DNA of 64,000 bases from Paenibacillus tyrphae (GTDB taxonomy: Bacteria > Bacillota > Bacilli > Paenibacillales > NBRC-103111), in assembly GCF_024158745.1 (NCBI RefSeq), contig NZ_JAMZAW010000012.1, forward strand, positions 124,001 to 188,000, given 5' to 3'. The translations under genes and the position numbers were made by a program. How positions within the stretch are numbered: the first letter of the stretch is position 1; each line of letters begins with the position of its first letter. A model generated the notes under the pieces. That model was not told the DNA's origin. It made no database searches and worked only from the letters and a program-made list of their open reading frames with translations. Shown piece after piece: positions 25,175 through 34,015 of the stretch.

Positions 25175-26275
25175 ATGAATAAAAAAATGGGGGTTCTAGC
25201 GGTATTGACGCTTTGCGGCTCGCTGCTCGCAGCATGCGGATCAGGGAAGCCGGCGGCATCGGGTGAAGCGGGGCAAGAACAAGCCGGCGGTACGAAGCCG
25301 GAGAAGCAGCTCGTGATCTCCGGTAACGGAGCTACGGTAGAGCAAATGATGAAGGACGAAGTGTTCAAAAAATTCAATGAAAAATATCCCGATGTGAAGC
25401 TCACTTATGTATCCGGCGTCGCCACTGAAATCGTGGCCAAAGTGAAAGCGCAAAAAGGCGCTCCGCAAATCGACGTAACCGTGATCGAAGCGGGCGAGCA
25501 GGAAGCCGGCCGTGCGGAAGGGCTGTGGGAGCCGTTGAACGATAAGGACGTTCCGTCCATGAACAAGGTTTCTCCCGAACTGAAGGTGAAGGACAACAGC
25601 GGCGTAGCGGTCAACTTTACCCCGATGGGTATTTCATATAATGCGGAAATGGTGAAGTCCAAGGGCCTCCCGGTGCCGGAGTCGTGGAACGATCTTGCTC
25701 GTCCGGAGATGAAGGGGAATTTGACGCTCAGCGAAATTTCCAGCAACTTCGGCCGTTCCGCGCTGATCATGCTTGCTTATGCAAACGGCGGCTCGGAGAA
25801 AAATATGGAGTCTGGTTTTAAAAAGTTGGAAACGGTTGCGGGCTATATGCCGACTTTCGCCAAGAGCGCAGCGCAGTTGCAGCAAAACCTGCAAAACAAG
25901 ACGGCTGCGTATACGGCTTGGACGATGGCACGCAGCTTGGTACAGAAGGACGCCGGCCTGGATCTCGAATTCGTCATCCCGAAGGAAGGTGCGAACCTGG
26001 TGCCTACCGTAGCGTCGATGGTCAAAGGGGCGAAAAACCCGAACGCCTCCAAGCTGTTCATCGAGTTCCTGCTTTCGGACGAAGTACAGGCGATGTACGC
26101 AACCAAGCTGTACTACAATCCGGCAACCAAGGTAAATCTGCCGATGGATATTTCCAAGAAGCTGAGCTTCGACATGAAGAAAGCCGTCAAATTCGATTAC
26201 GAAGTTATCAGCAGCAAAACGCCGGAGTGGCTCGACCGCTTCAATAAAGAAATTGCGCCGAAAGTCGGCAAATAG
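25175..26275 (+). CDS. ABC transporter substrate-binding lipoprotein (polyamine/opine-type)
   Basis: This is an extracytoplasmic binding protein of 366 residues. A lipoprotein signal ends in LLAACGS (Cys about 22), followed by a periplasmic-binding fold (about 45-366) with the PotD/Fe-binding-like pattern VNFTPMGISYNAEMVKSKGLPVPESWNDL. GAGGAGG lies before the ATG. It is the first gene of an operon with an ATPase, two permeases and an M20 hydrolase under the IclR operator. The ligand is unknown. Confidence 0.9.
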   Translation: MNKKMGVLAVLTLCGSLLAACGSGKPAASGEAGQEQAGGTKPEKQLVISGNGATVEQMMKDEVFKKFNEKYPDVKLTYVSGVATEIVAKVKAQKGAPQIDVTVIEAGEQEAGRAEGLWEPLNDKDVPSMNKVSPELKVKDNSGVAVNFTPMGISYNAEMVKSKGLPVPESWNDLARPEMKGNLTLSEISSNFGRSALIMLAYANGGSEKNMESGFKKLETVAGYMPTFAKSAAQLQQNLQNKTAAYTAWTMARSLVQKDAGLDLEFVIPKEGANLVPTVASMVKGAKNPNASKLFIEFLLSDEVQAMYATKLYYNPATKVNLPMDISKKLSFDMKKAVKFDYEVISSKTPEWLDRFNKEIAPKVGK

Positions 26276-26284
26276 GTGAACGAC

Positions 26285-27400
26285 ATGATAAAAACGATCG
26301 ATGTGGAGCTCAAAGGCATTCAGAAAAAGTTCGGATCCAACGTGGTCGTGGAACAGTTCAATCTGCAAGTGGAGCAGGGGGAATGCGTTTCGTTCCTCGG
26401 TCCTTCCGGCTGCGGCAAAACGACAACGCTCAATATGATCGCGGGCTTTCTTGAGCCGGATCAGGGCGAGCTGATTATTAAGGGTAAAAAGATGAACGGC
26501 GTGCCGTCCAACAAACGGGATCTCGGCATGGTGTTTCAGACTTATTCGTTGTTCCCGCATATGACGATCTTTGAAAATGTGGCGTACGGGCTGAAGCTGC
26601 GCAAGACGCCAAAGGCGGAAATGCAGGAGCGGGTGCGGAAGGTGCTGGAGCTGGTCAAGCTGCCTCACGTGGCCGACCGCTACCCGAAGCAGCTTTCGGG
26701 AGGCCAGCGGCAGCGCATCGCCATCGCCCGCGCGCTCGTGACCGAGCCGTCGCTGCTGCTGCTGGACGAGCCGCTGAGTAACCTGGACGCCAAGCTGCGC
26801 GAAGAGCTTCGCGACGAGTTAAAGCGGTTGCAGCAGGAGATCGGTCTGACTACCATCTTCGTGACGCACGATCAGGAAGAGGCCCTTTACCTGTCCAACC
26901 GGATTGTGGTGCTGGATCACGGGAAGGTGGAGCAGATCGGCACCCCGTGGGAAATTTACAACCGCCCGGCGTCCGAGTTCGTACATACGTTCATCGGCAA
27001 GTCGAACCGGTTGTCCGGCAGAGTGGAGGCAGTGGGAAGCCAGACCCTGTCGCTCGTGACAGAGGACGGGCATCCGCTGCGGGCTGCGTTCAAAGGCATT
27101 GCGCTTCAAGCGGGAGACGCCGTCTCCGTCTATGTTCGTCCCGAGCGGATCGGCTTTGCAGCTGGGAGCGGCGAGAATTCCTCCGGCAGCGTCAATCGGG
27201 TGCAGGGCGTCGTCCAACTGATCTCCTTCCTCGGGGCTTACGCCGAATGCGAGGTGCAGGTCGGCCGGTATACGCTGAATGTGCGCATTCCTTCCGACCG
27301 TCAGGACCGCGAATGGTCGGTCGGTGATTCGGTATGGCTGGAATGGAAGCCGGAGGACGTGTTCGTTTTCCCAAGGAAGGGGCATGAGACCGATGGGTAA
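26285..27400 (+). CDS. ABC transporter ATP-binding protein (PotA-like)
   Basis: The 371-residue ATPase couples ATP hydrolysis to import through the two permeases that follow. It shows Walker A GPSGCGKTT (about 40-48), Q-loop MVFQTYSLFPHM, signature LSGGQRQR, Walker B LLLLDEPLSNLD and H-loop VTHDQEEA. A C-terminal TOBE regulatory domain follows (about 285-370). The ATG at 26285 has AGGTGA 6 bases upstream. A GTG three codons earlier abuts the preceding stop. The end overlaps the next gene. Confidence 0.93.
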   Translation: MIKTIDVELKGIQKKFGSNVVVEQFNLQVEQGECVSFLGPSGCGKTTTLNMIAGFLEPDQGELIIKGKKMNGVPSNKRDLGMVFQTYSLFPHMTIFENVAYGLKLRKTPKAEMQERVRKVLELVKLPHVADRYPKQLSGGQRQRIAIARALVTEPSLLLLDEPLSNLDAKLREELRDELKRLQQEIGLTTIFVTHDQEEALYLSNRIVVLDHGKVEQIGTPWEIYNRPASEFVHTFIGKSNRLSGRVEAVGSQTLSLVTEDGHPLRAAFKGIALQAGDAVSVYVRPERIGFAAGSGENSSGSVNRVQGVVQLISFLGAYAECEVQVGRYTLNVRIPSDRQDREWSVGDSVWLEWKPEDVFVFPRKGHETDG

Positions 27401-28250
27401 AGGCAAGTCATCCGCTGTCCGGAGCGCCGCCCTGCTGCTGCTTCCAAGTCTGGCCGTCGTCGCCGGCGTGTTTTTGCTGCCGATGTTTTATATTTTTCTT
27501 CTCAGTCTGGAGGGAAAGCAGGGGCAGTTCACGCTGGAGAACTATACGATCTTTTTTAAAGATCCTTACTATCTTCAAATTTTATGGCGAACCGTCAAAA
27601 TGGGCTTGCTCTCGGTGCTGGCCTGTCTGGTGCTCGGCTATCCGGTGGCGATGTTCATGGCCCAGACGTCGGGCAAACTGCGCGGCATCATTACGTTCCT
27701 GATCATTTCCCCGCACTTGATCAGCGTCGTCATCCGGAACTTCGGCTGGGTCGTCATCCTGGGCGAGAAGGGCTGGATCAACAGCACGCTGCTGAAGCTG
27801 GGGCTCATTGACACGCCGCTCAAACTGCTCTATAACGAGCTCGGCGTCGTCATCGGCTTGACCGATTCCTTGATCGTGTACATGATTCTCGCCATCGCGA
27901 CGAGCCTGTACCAGATCGACGGCTCGCTTTATAAAGCGGCCGGCATTCTCGGCGCGGGCAAGGTGCGCACGTTCTTCACGGTAACGCTTCCGCTGACGCT
28001 GCCCGGCATTGTCGCCGGAACGACGCTCGTGTTCAGCCTGTCGATGAGCGCGTTCGTTACGCCGGCGCTGATGGGAGGCACATCCGTGAAAGTGCTGCCG
28101 GTCATCGCTTACGAAAAAATTATGGCCCAGCTCAACTGGCCGCTGGGAGCGGCGCTTTCGTTCCTGCTGCTCGGTTCGACCATCGCGCTCGTCTCGCTGT
28201 TTACGCGGCTTATCGAAACGCGGCGCTATAAAGAGGTGTTCTCCTCATGA
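27384..28250 (+). CDS. ABC transporter permease (PotB-like)
   Basis: This is an inner-membrane permease of about 288 residues with six predicted helices. The cytoplasmic EAA loop, which docks the ATPase, is seen as LYKAAGILGAGKVRTFFTVTLPLTLPGI. ATG codons at 27384 and 27393 both follow GGAAGGGG; the first is reported but the second is equally plausible. It overlaps the ATPase gene at its start and the next permease at its end (ATGA), typical of coupled subunits. Confidence 0.9.
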   Translation: MRPMGKGKSSAVRSAALLLLPSLAVVAGVFLLPMFYIFLLSLEGKQGQFTLENYTIFFKDPYYLQILWRTVKMGLLSVLACLVLGYPVAMFMAQTSGKLRGIITFLIISPHLISVVIRNFGWVVILGEKGWINSTLLKLGLIDTPLKLLYNELGVVIGLTDSLIVYMILAIATSLYQIDGSLYKAAGILGAGKVRTFFTVTLPLTLPGIVAGTTLVFSLSMSAFVTPALMGGTSVKVLPVIAYEKIMAQLNWPLGAALSFLLLGSTIALVSLFTRLIETRRYKEVFSS

Positions 28251-29050
28251 CCAAACGAATTTCGCCGCTCGGCATTATCACGTTTCTCGTCGTCTTGTTC
28301 GTCGTGTCGCCGCTGCTGGTCATCATCCCGACCTCGCTGACGTCGGCCAAATATTTGTCGTTTCCGCCGGTCGGATTTTCCTTTCAATGGTATGCCAAAA
28401 TTTTCGACCGGCCGGAATTCGTCGATTCGTTCTGGTTTAGCCTGCAGCTGGCGGCGCTGACCGCCGTCATTTCCACGCTGCTCGGCACCATCGCGGGACT
28501 TGCGCTGCACAAGTACAAGTTTCCCGGCAAAGGGCTGATCAACGGGCTGCTGCTGTCGCCGCTGACCGTTCCCGCGCTGATCATCGGGATTGCGGCGCTG
28601 CTCTTTTTCACGCGGATTGGACTGGCCGGCACGTTCACCGGGCTGCTGCTCGCGCACACGCTGATCTCGATTCCGTATGTGGTCCGGCTCGTGCTGACGG
28701 GGCTCAGCTCCTTCGATTATACGCTGGAGAGGGCGGCCTACATTTTGGGCGCCAAGCCTTTGAACGTCTTCTGGGATATCACGATGCCGCTGCTGAAGCC
28801 GGCGATTATATCCGGCATGATTTTCGCTTTCCTGACTTCGTTCGATAACGTGACGGTGTCGTTATTTCTCGTCTCCCCGACGACAACGACGCTCCCGATG
28901 GCGCTGTTCAGCTACATGCAGGAAACGTTGGACCCGCTCGTCGCGTCCGTATCGTCCGTCGTGATTTTACTGAGCTTGGTGTTCATCATTATATTGGAAA
29001 GGGGATACGGATTGGACCGTTTGTTCGGATCGAATTCGCATTCCCATTAA
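28247..29050 (+). CDS. ABC transporter permease (PotC-like)
   Basis: The second permease, of 267 residues, has six helices. Its EAA motif is LERAAYILGAKPLNVFWDITMPLLKPAI. The C-terminal half (FLTSFDNVTVSLFLVSPTTTTLPMALF) is the PotC/YdcV pattern. Translation is coupled to the upstream permease by ATGA. With its partner it should form the membrane channel for the binding-protein ligand. Confidence 0.92.
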   Translation: MTKRISPLGIITFLVVLFVVSPLLVIIPTSLTSAKYLSFPPVGFSFQWYAKIFDRPEFVDSFWFSLQLAALTAVISTLLGTIAGLALHKYKFPGKGLINGLLLSPLTVPALIIGIAALLFFTRIGLAGTFTGLLLAHTLISIPYVVRLVLTGLSSFDYTLERAAYILGAKPLNVFWDITMPLLKPAIISGMIFAFLTSFDNVTVSLFLVSPTTTTLPMALFSYMQETLDPLVASVSSVVILLSLVFIIILERGYGLDRLFGSNSHSH

Positions 29051-29065
29051 CGGAGATGCTGCGGT

Positions 29066-30205
29066 GTGAAGTCAATAAAAGATCGGATTGAACAATATTT
29101 GCCCGAGATGCTGGCGCGGCTTGAAGCAAGCGTCAATATGGATTCGCCGTCCGCCGACAAAGCGCTGAATGACCGGATGGCGGACTGGTACGCGGGTCAA
29201 TTCAAGGAAATTACCGGAGGTACAGTCGTCCGGATTCCGAACGAAGTGTACGGCGACCGGCTTCTGTGCGAGGTAGGGCAAGGGGATAAGCAGATTTTGC
29301 TGGTTGGTCATTTCGACACAGTCTGGCCGCAAGGAGAAGCGTCGCATCGGCCGTTTCGCATCGGGGACGGACGCGCTTACGGGCCTGGGGTCTACGATAT
29401 GAAGGCGGGGCTGATGCAGGCGATGTTTGCGGTCAAGGCGCTGCAGGAGTCGGGGCGGTTCCCGGCAGATAAAAAAATCGTGCTCCTGCTCAACAGCGAC
29501 GAAGAGCTCGGCAGTCCGACGTCCCGGGCTTTTATCGAAGAACAGGCCAGGAAGTCGGCCGTCTCCTTCGTGCTGGAGCCGCCGATGGAGCCGAGCGGCG
29601 CGCTGAAGACGGCGCGTAAAGGAAGCGGCCGGTTTAAGCTTGCAGTGCAGGGCGTTTCCGCGCATGCCGGCGTGAACCCGGAAAAAGGCGTCTCGGCGAT
29701 CCAGGAGCTCGCTTCCCAGATCCATCGGCTGCATGCTTTAACCGATCCCGCTGTCGGGACGACGGTGAACGTCGGCGTCGTCAAGGGAGGCATCGGCTCC
29801 AACGTCGTGGCGGAGCACGCGGAAGGGGATATCGACATCCGCGTCGCCACGGCGGAGGAGGCCCGGAGAATCGAGCAGGCGCTGGGCGAGCTGGCTCCCG
29901 TGCTGCCGGAAGCCCGGCTGCAGCTGACCGGCCGGATGATGCGTCCGCCGATGGAGCGGACGGACCGGACGGCGGCGCTGTTCGCGCTGGCCCGGGAGAT
30001 TGCCCGTGCCGAATTCGGCGTCGAGCTGGAGGAGACGCATACGGGCGGCGTCAGCGACGGCAATTTTACCGCTGCCGTCGGCACGCCGACGCTGGACGGA
30101 CTGGGGGCCCGGGGCGATTACGCCCATTCGCCTGACGAGTATATCCGATTAGATGAAATTCCGTTCCGTACGGCGCTTCTCGCGGAGCTGATTGCACGGT
30201 GCTAG
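29066..30205 (+). CDS. M20-family metallohydrolase (glutamate carboxypeptidase-like)
   Basis: This 379-residue cytoplasmic zinc hydrolase is related to carboxypeptidase G2 and amidohydrolases of the ArgE/DapE group. Metal-site motifs are GHFDTVWP, GPGVYDMKAG and NSDEELGSPTSR, and the dimerisation-domain His is in GVSAHAG. The GTG start follows GGAGATG. As the last gene of the IclR-controlled importer operon it probably hydrolyses the imported compound, for example an N-acylated amino acid or a glutamyl conjugate. This is inferred from context. A terminator follows. Confidence 0.9.
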   Translation: MKSIKDRIEQYLPEMLARLEASVNMDSPSADKALNDRMADWYAGQFKEITGGTVVRIPNEVYGDRLLCEVGQGDKQILLVGHFDTVWPQGEASHRPFRIGDGRAYGPGVYDMKAGLMQAMFAVKALQESGRFPADKKIVLLLNSDEELGSPTSRAFIEEQARKSAVSFVLEPPMEPSGALKTARKGSGRFKLAVQGVSAHAGVNPEKGVSAIQELASQIHRLHALTDPAVGTTVNVGVVKGGIGSNVVAEHAEGDIDIRVATAEEARRIEQALGELAPVLPEARLQLTGRMMRPPMERTDRTAALFALAREIARAEFGVELEETHTGGVSDGNFTAAVGTPTLDGLGARGDYAHSPDEYIRLDEIPFRTALLAELIARC

Positions 30206-30233
30206 AGGGGTTCGCGCATTCGCGCAAGCAATA

Positions 30234-30278
30234 AAATAAGGCCGGGAAGCGCGTCTGAAGCGTTCCTGGCCTTATTTA
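30234..30278. terminator. Bidirectional terminator
   Basis: AAATAAGGCCGGGAA pairs with TTCCTGGCCTTATTT. It lies between the convergent M20 and STAS-like genes. Confidence 0.88.
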
Positions 30279-30290
30279 TATATGCCGCAT

Positions 30291-30734
30291 TTATACGCTA
30301 ATGGGCCTGTCGATCAGCTCGTTGGACGAAATGCCCAGAAAGACGTAGGCTTCCTTTTTCATGACGCTCGGATCGTCGTTCCAGAAGCTTTGCAGCACGT
30401 TGATAAATCCGGAAGCCCGCGCGATGCGGTCCATTTGCATTTTCATAATCGATCCGCTGCACAGCACGGCGCACTGGGACACTTGAGTCAAAATGCCGCC
30501 CTGAAGCTGTTCCCAGATCGCGTTCACTTCGGGAGAGAAGACGATGGGGCGGCCGTTTTTTATCATGAAACGGTTGTCGACGAGAAGCTTGGCTCCGCTC
30601 ATCGTAGAAAGGCTGCTTTTTACCAGCTCGCTTGCTTGGGTGGCGTCCTCCACCGTCAACGAATCGAGTACCTGCCAGGCCAAAACATTGTTCGTGCGGT
30701 CAATGTGATGCTTAAAAACGTCTTCGAATGCCAT
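30291..30734 (-). CDS. Hypothetical protein, possibly STAS/SpoIIAA-like fold
   Basis: This soluble 147-residue protein shows an alternating beta/alpha pattern (AKLLVDNRFMI, QCAVLCSGSIMKMQMDRIARASGFINVLQSFWN, AYVFLG), reminiscent of STAS/SEC14-type SpoIIAA-like proteins. I cannot assign it firmly. AGGAGG precedes the ATG by about 12 bases. It follows the haem-oxygenase-like gene after 16 bases on the same strand, so the two are probably co-transcribed and functionally linked. The function is unknown. Confidence 0.7.
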   Translation of the reverse strand: MAFEDVFKHHIDRTNNVLAWQVLDSLTVEDATQASELVKSSLSTMSGAKLLVDNRFMIKNGRPIVFSPEVNAIWEQLQGGILTQVSQCAVLCSGSIMKMQMDRIARASGFINVLQSFWNDDPSVMKKEAYVFLGISSNELIDRPISV

Positions 30735-30750
30735 ATCTATTATTTTCCTC

Positions 30751-31377
30751 CTATTTAAACCAGGACGCGAGCATGATATCGAGCGAACGGCACGTGTATC
30801 GAACCAAATGCTCGGCTTCCTTTAGTTCTTGATCGTTCATATCTTGAATGAGATGATAGACGCTGCTGTGCTCCTCGTCCGCCTCGCAATGAACTTCCCA
30901 ATACTCCAGATTCGTAAATCCGGCTCTTTTCAAAATCGCGTAGGCGTGCAGGTACATGGCAAGGGCGTAGCCTTCCGCCGTACTGTTCACAAGAAGCAGA
31001 GACAAGTTTTCGCTCATGGAGCTGACAGCGCGGTACTGGAGCGAAATGAAGTCCTCGGTCTCATAATTCGGAAACGATTGTTCGGGGTCGTCAAGCCCCA
31101 AATCCGTCATCCATTGGCGGAGCATTTCGGCGTGGTCCTTCTCTTCCTCGTAATGGGTGGAGAAGACATCGTGTCCGACATCCGGGAACCGTTCCCAGCG
31201 CAGCTTAAGAAGCTCTCCGAAATGCTTGGACAAATGGTATAAGTGCATGCACCATTTGAAATTTTCCGGCTGTGCGCTCTCGGGAAATCGGGTGAAAAAA
31301 GGATTCGACTTTTTTGCTTTCTCAAGTTCTTCTGCGATGATCGTCGAAATCGTCTCAACAACTTGTGATTGCATCAT
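30751..31377 (-). CDS. Haem-oxygenase-like diiron protein (HDO/TENA-like fold)
   Basis: This 208-residue all-helical protein of the iron-containing redox enzyme family resembles UndA- and CADD-like diiron oxidases. The ligand pattern of that superfamily is visible: Glu79-x2-His82 (YEEEKDH), Glu135 (STAEGYALAMYLH) and His163-x3-Asp167-x2-His170 (HCEADEEH). Such enzymes use O2 to cleave or oxidise fatty acids, amino acids or peptides; the substrate here is unknown. AGAGGAAG precedes the ATG pair at 31377. It forms an operon with the STAS-like gene, and a 22-codon frame overlaps its start. Confidence 0.82.
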   Translation of the reverse strand: MMQSQVVETISTIIAEELEKAKKSNPFFTRFPESAQPENFKWCMHLYHLSKHFGELLKLRWERFPDVGHDVFSTHYEEEKDHAEMLRQWMTDLGLDDPEQSFPNYETEDFISLQYRAVSSMSENLSLLLVNSTAEGYALAMYLHAYAILKRAGFTNLEYWEVHCEADEEHSSVYHLIQDMNDQELKEAEHLVRYTCRSLDIMLASWFK

Positions 31378-31442
31378 GAATTATCTTCCTCTTTTCTCTG
31401 TTGAATTGGATGCTTCCCGGGGAACGATAGATGACGGATCAT
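31374..31442 (-). CDS. Possible 22-residue leader or precursor peptide
   Basis: An ATG frame of 22 codons ends in TGA overlapping the diiron-protein start (ATGA). The peptide starts MIRHLSFPGKHP and ends QQRKEEDNS. An almost perfect anti-Shine-Dalgarno match (AAAGGAGGTGA) lies upstream, but 17 bases separate GGAGG from the ATG, which is long. It could be a coupling leader, a peptide substrate, or chance. No other start codon is better placed after that site. Confidence 0.3.
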   Translation of the reverse strand: MIRHLSFPGKHPIQQRKEEDNS

Positions 31443-31660
31443 AGCGGTTTTCTGGTTCACCTCCTTTGGAAACACCATAAATAGGCAAGCAGGAGGAAAA
31501 AATTATTTAATTTTCTTTACTATTTCTTACATTCTTATTATCGGATACATTTTCCTTCTTGTTAGGAAAAATGGCATAATTTATTTACTAAGTTTTCATT
31601 AAAGTTCACTGATTTGTCAAATTTTCGGGTAAAATGGGCAGAAAATCATAGATTTTTGGC
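31443..31660. other. AT-rich intergenic spacer
   Basis: About 220 bases, markedly richer in A/T than the surroundings, separate the diiron-protein operon from the MFS gene terminator. The spacer presumably holds the operon promoter (a TTGACA is visible on the minus strand near 31620), but no -10 box at good spacing and no gene could be supported. Confidence 0.5.
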
Positions 31661-31712
31661 AAAAAAATCCTGCAAGCCCAGGATGTTAAAGCACCAAAGG
31701 CTTACAGGTTGA
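31661..31712 (-). terminator. Rho-independent terminator after the MFS gene
   Basis: On the minus strand CCTGTAAGCC pairs with GGGCTTGCAGG and is followed by a seven-T run. Confidence 0.82.
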
Positions 31713-31726
31713 TCGCCAAAGCGTGG

Positions 31727-32938
31727 TTATGAAGGGGATTGGGTCGATTTTTGTCGGAGCAGAATCGATTTTCGAGCCCACAAGCCGTTAATCAAGAGCA
31801 GGACGGCCGAAACGAGAAAAAGCTGCTGGATCGTCATCACGCCGGAGATCGCTCCGCCAACGACGGGGCCCAGCATGTTCCCGAGCGCAAGCGCGCTCGT
31901 GTTGAAGCTGTAGGAGCGGCTTTCCATCCCGTTCGGCGTATATTTCCGGATGAGCGCGTTCACCGTAGGGAGCAGTCCTCCGAGAAAAATGCCGAGAAAA
32001 AACCGGGCCGCGCAGAGCTGCCACACGTTGTGCACGAAGGCTTGGGGGATCGAAGCCACGGCGGCGCCGAGCAGGCACGTCACGAGAATTTTCTCCGGCC
32101 CGATCCGGTCGGACAATTTGCCGAATACCGGCGAAGCGATCATATTGGAGAAGCCGGTCACCGATCCAACCAGACCGGCGTAGAACGCCAGCATCTCGTC
32201 CTGTCCGTGAAGCTGCTGGACGAACAGCGGGAGAAGCGGCATGACGCTGAGCAGCGAGAATTGGATCAAGAAGGTGACGGAGTACAGCGAAGGAAGCTGC
32301 GAAATGCGCCTCAGCTCGTTGAATGCCGCCAGCATGGACTGCTTTGGCTTCTGGAGCGCTTTTTTCGTGTCGAACGTTTCCTTCACCAGCAGCGCTGCAA
32401 GCAGCGAGGCGGCGAAGAGCGTAGCGCCCGTCACGTAGAAAATGTTGCGGAACCCGATCCATTCCGCCAGCAGCCCGCCGAGAAACGGCCCGAGAATCGA
32501 CCCGGCGACGGAGCCGGATTGCAGCGTGCCCATCGCGAAGCCGACCTTCTCCCGAGGCGTGGTAGCCGACATAAGCGCGACTCCTGCTGGCACGAAGCCG
32601 GACACCGTGCCGTTCAAGAGGCGGAGCAGAAGCAGATGCCAAGCGCTGGTTGAGAAGCCCATCAGCGTCATGACGATCGCCATGCCGAAGCCGGAGCGCA
32701 GCAGCATCACCTTGCGCCCGTACCGGTCGGCGAGTCCGCCCCAGATCGGCTGAAAGATAAAGGAGGTGACGAAATTCCCCGCAAAGATGACTCCGGCCCA
32801 AGTAGCAACGCTATGAGGGTCATGGAGGCCCAGCTCCTGCAAATACAAAGGCAAAAAAGGAACAATCATCGTCATGCCGGCCATGACCAAAAATTGTCCC
32901 ACCCATAATACGATTAAGTTAACCTGCCATTTCGCCAC
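31727..32938 (-). CDS. MFS multidrug-type transporter
   Basis: This 403-residue, twelve-helix transporter has motif A (GGLADRYGRKVMLLRSG), a motif-C-like GSVAGSILGPFLGGLLAEWIGFRNIFYVTG and a second motif A (GKLSDRIGPEK), as in DHA1 pumps. GTG at 32938 begins VAKWQVNLIVLWVGQF. The longer in-frame upstream part is not protein-like and would cover the promoter at 33042-33070. The substrate is unknown. Confidence 0.88.
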   Translation of the reverse strand: MAKWQVNLIVLWVGQFLVMAGMTMIVPFLPLYLQELGLHDPHSVATWAGVIFAGNFVTSFIFQPIWGGLADRYGRKVMLLRSGFGMAIVMTLMGFSTSAWHLLLLRLLNGTVSGFVPAGVALMSATTPREKVGFAMGTLQSGSVAGSILGPFLGGLLAEWIGFRNIFYVTGATLFAASLLAALLVKETFDTKKALQKPKQSMLAAFNELRRISQLPSLYSVTFLIQFSLLSVMPLLPLFVQQLHGQDEMLAFYAGLVGSVTGFSNMIASPVFGKLSDRIGPEKILVTCLLGAAVASIPQAFVHNVWQLCAARFFLGIFLGGLLPTVNALIRKYTPNGMESRSYSFNTSALALGNMLGPVVGGAISGVMTIQQLFLVSAVLLLINGLWARKSILLRQKSTQSPS

Positions 32939-33041
32939 GCGAGCTCGCCTCTTTTCAAGCTGACCATCGCATGCAAACCGAATAACACGTTTGCCGTCAT
33001 CTGTGTGCTGGTCTATGTAATGTAACGTTCGACATGATTCG

Positions 33042-33070
33042 AGTATACTCCCATTATTTCTGCGATGCAA
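33042..33070 (-). promoter_or_regulatory. Sigma-A promoter of the MFS gene
   Basis: On the minus strand: TTGCAT (33070-33065), 17 bases, TATACT (33047-33042). Confidence 0.7.
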
Positions 33071-33128
33071 ACGTGTTCGGGGCAAGGGGACGATTGGTTA
33101 TCCCGGGCGTGACACGAATGCCAGCCCG

Positions 33129-33890
33129 TTATTTCCGCTCGATCCCGCTGCGAATTTCGCCGACGAAACGCTCCAGATTGGGCAGACCGACGCGTTCGGC
33201 GACGGCGACGGCTTTCTCGACGTCATAAGGCACGCGGACGAGCTGAACGGAGAACGGAGCAGGCTCCAGACAGGCCGGATGCGACGTCTCTCCTTCCAGA
33301 ATGGCATAGCTCGCATAAGGGAGCCCGTCGTAAGGTGCGCCGACGCTGCCGGTGTTGAAGAGCAGCAGACCTTGTCCCGCCTTCGACTTCAGCGTCTGGA
33401 CGTAAGGAACGTGAATATCCCCGTAGCCGATGACGTCCGGGGTCAGCTCCGTGCCCGCAAAGCCGCCCGTTTGATCCGTATTTTGGAACATTGCTAGCTT
33501 TTCCTTCTTATTAGCCTTACGGAGCACACGATGATAAATGCTTTGCGCGGAAGCATGAAAAAGACGGACGCGGCGTCCGCTTAGCCGGAGCTCGGCGGAA
33601 AACGGCAGCTCGCGCAAGTAGCGGAGCCGTTCGGTCCCGAGCTGGCGCTGCTGCCACAAGCCCGTTTCCTTGTCCTGCGGGTTGTTGATGCCGTGATCCC
33701 AGTTGCCCTGCACCGTCGTTTCGCACAGCTCGCGAATGCGGTCCACCGCCTCGCACGGCTGCGGTCCTTTGCCGACCAGATCGCCGAGGCAGACGATGCG
33801 CCGGATACGGCGGCGGCGAATATCCCCAACTACCGCCTCCAGCGCAGGCAAGTTGCCGTGGATGTCGGAAATGACGGCAATGTTGTCCAT
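33129..33890 (-). CDS. Calcineurin-like metallophosphoesterase (YfcE/MJ0936-like)
   Basis: This 253-residue cytoplasmic phosphoesterase with a two-metal centre shows the motifs in order: ISDIHGNLPALEAV (DxH), CLGDLVGKGP (GDxxG), VQGNWDHGINN (GNxD/H), RLFHAS and YGDIHVPY (GxxH). AGGAGG precedes the ATG at 33890. The substrate is unknown; relatives hydrolyse phosphodiesters and phosphoproteins. It is likely monocistronic. Confidence 0.9.
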   Translation of the reverse strand: MDNIAVISDIHGNLPALEAVVGDIRRRRIRRIVCLGDLVGKGPQPCEAVDRIRELCETTVQGNWDHGINNPQDKETGLWQQRQLGTERLRYLRELPFSAELRLSGRRVRLFHASAQSIYHRVLRKANKKEKLAMFQNTDQTGGFAGTELTPDVIGYGDIHVPYVQTLKSKAGQGLLLFNTGSVGAPYDGLPYASYAILEGETSHPACLEPAPFSVQLVRVPYDVEKAVAVAERVGLPNLERFVGEIRSGIERK

Positions 33891-33954
33891 GATGTAAGGT
33901 TCCTCCTGTTTCTGTAGCTCCCAAGTGGCTGATCCTTCCATTATAGCACATGCA

Positions 33955-33997
33955 AAGAACCTTCGGAGAACGGTATTCTCGGAAGGTTCTTATTTTT
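33955..33997 (-). terminator. Terminator of the ABC-2 exporter operon
   Basis: AAGAACCTTC-GGAGAA pairs with TTCTC-GGAAGGTTCTT. It lies 19 bases after the ATPase gene stop on the minus strand. Confidence 0.8.
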
Positions 33998-34015
33998 TAC
34001 CGCTTTGTCAGCGTC

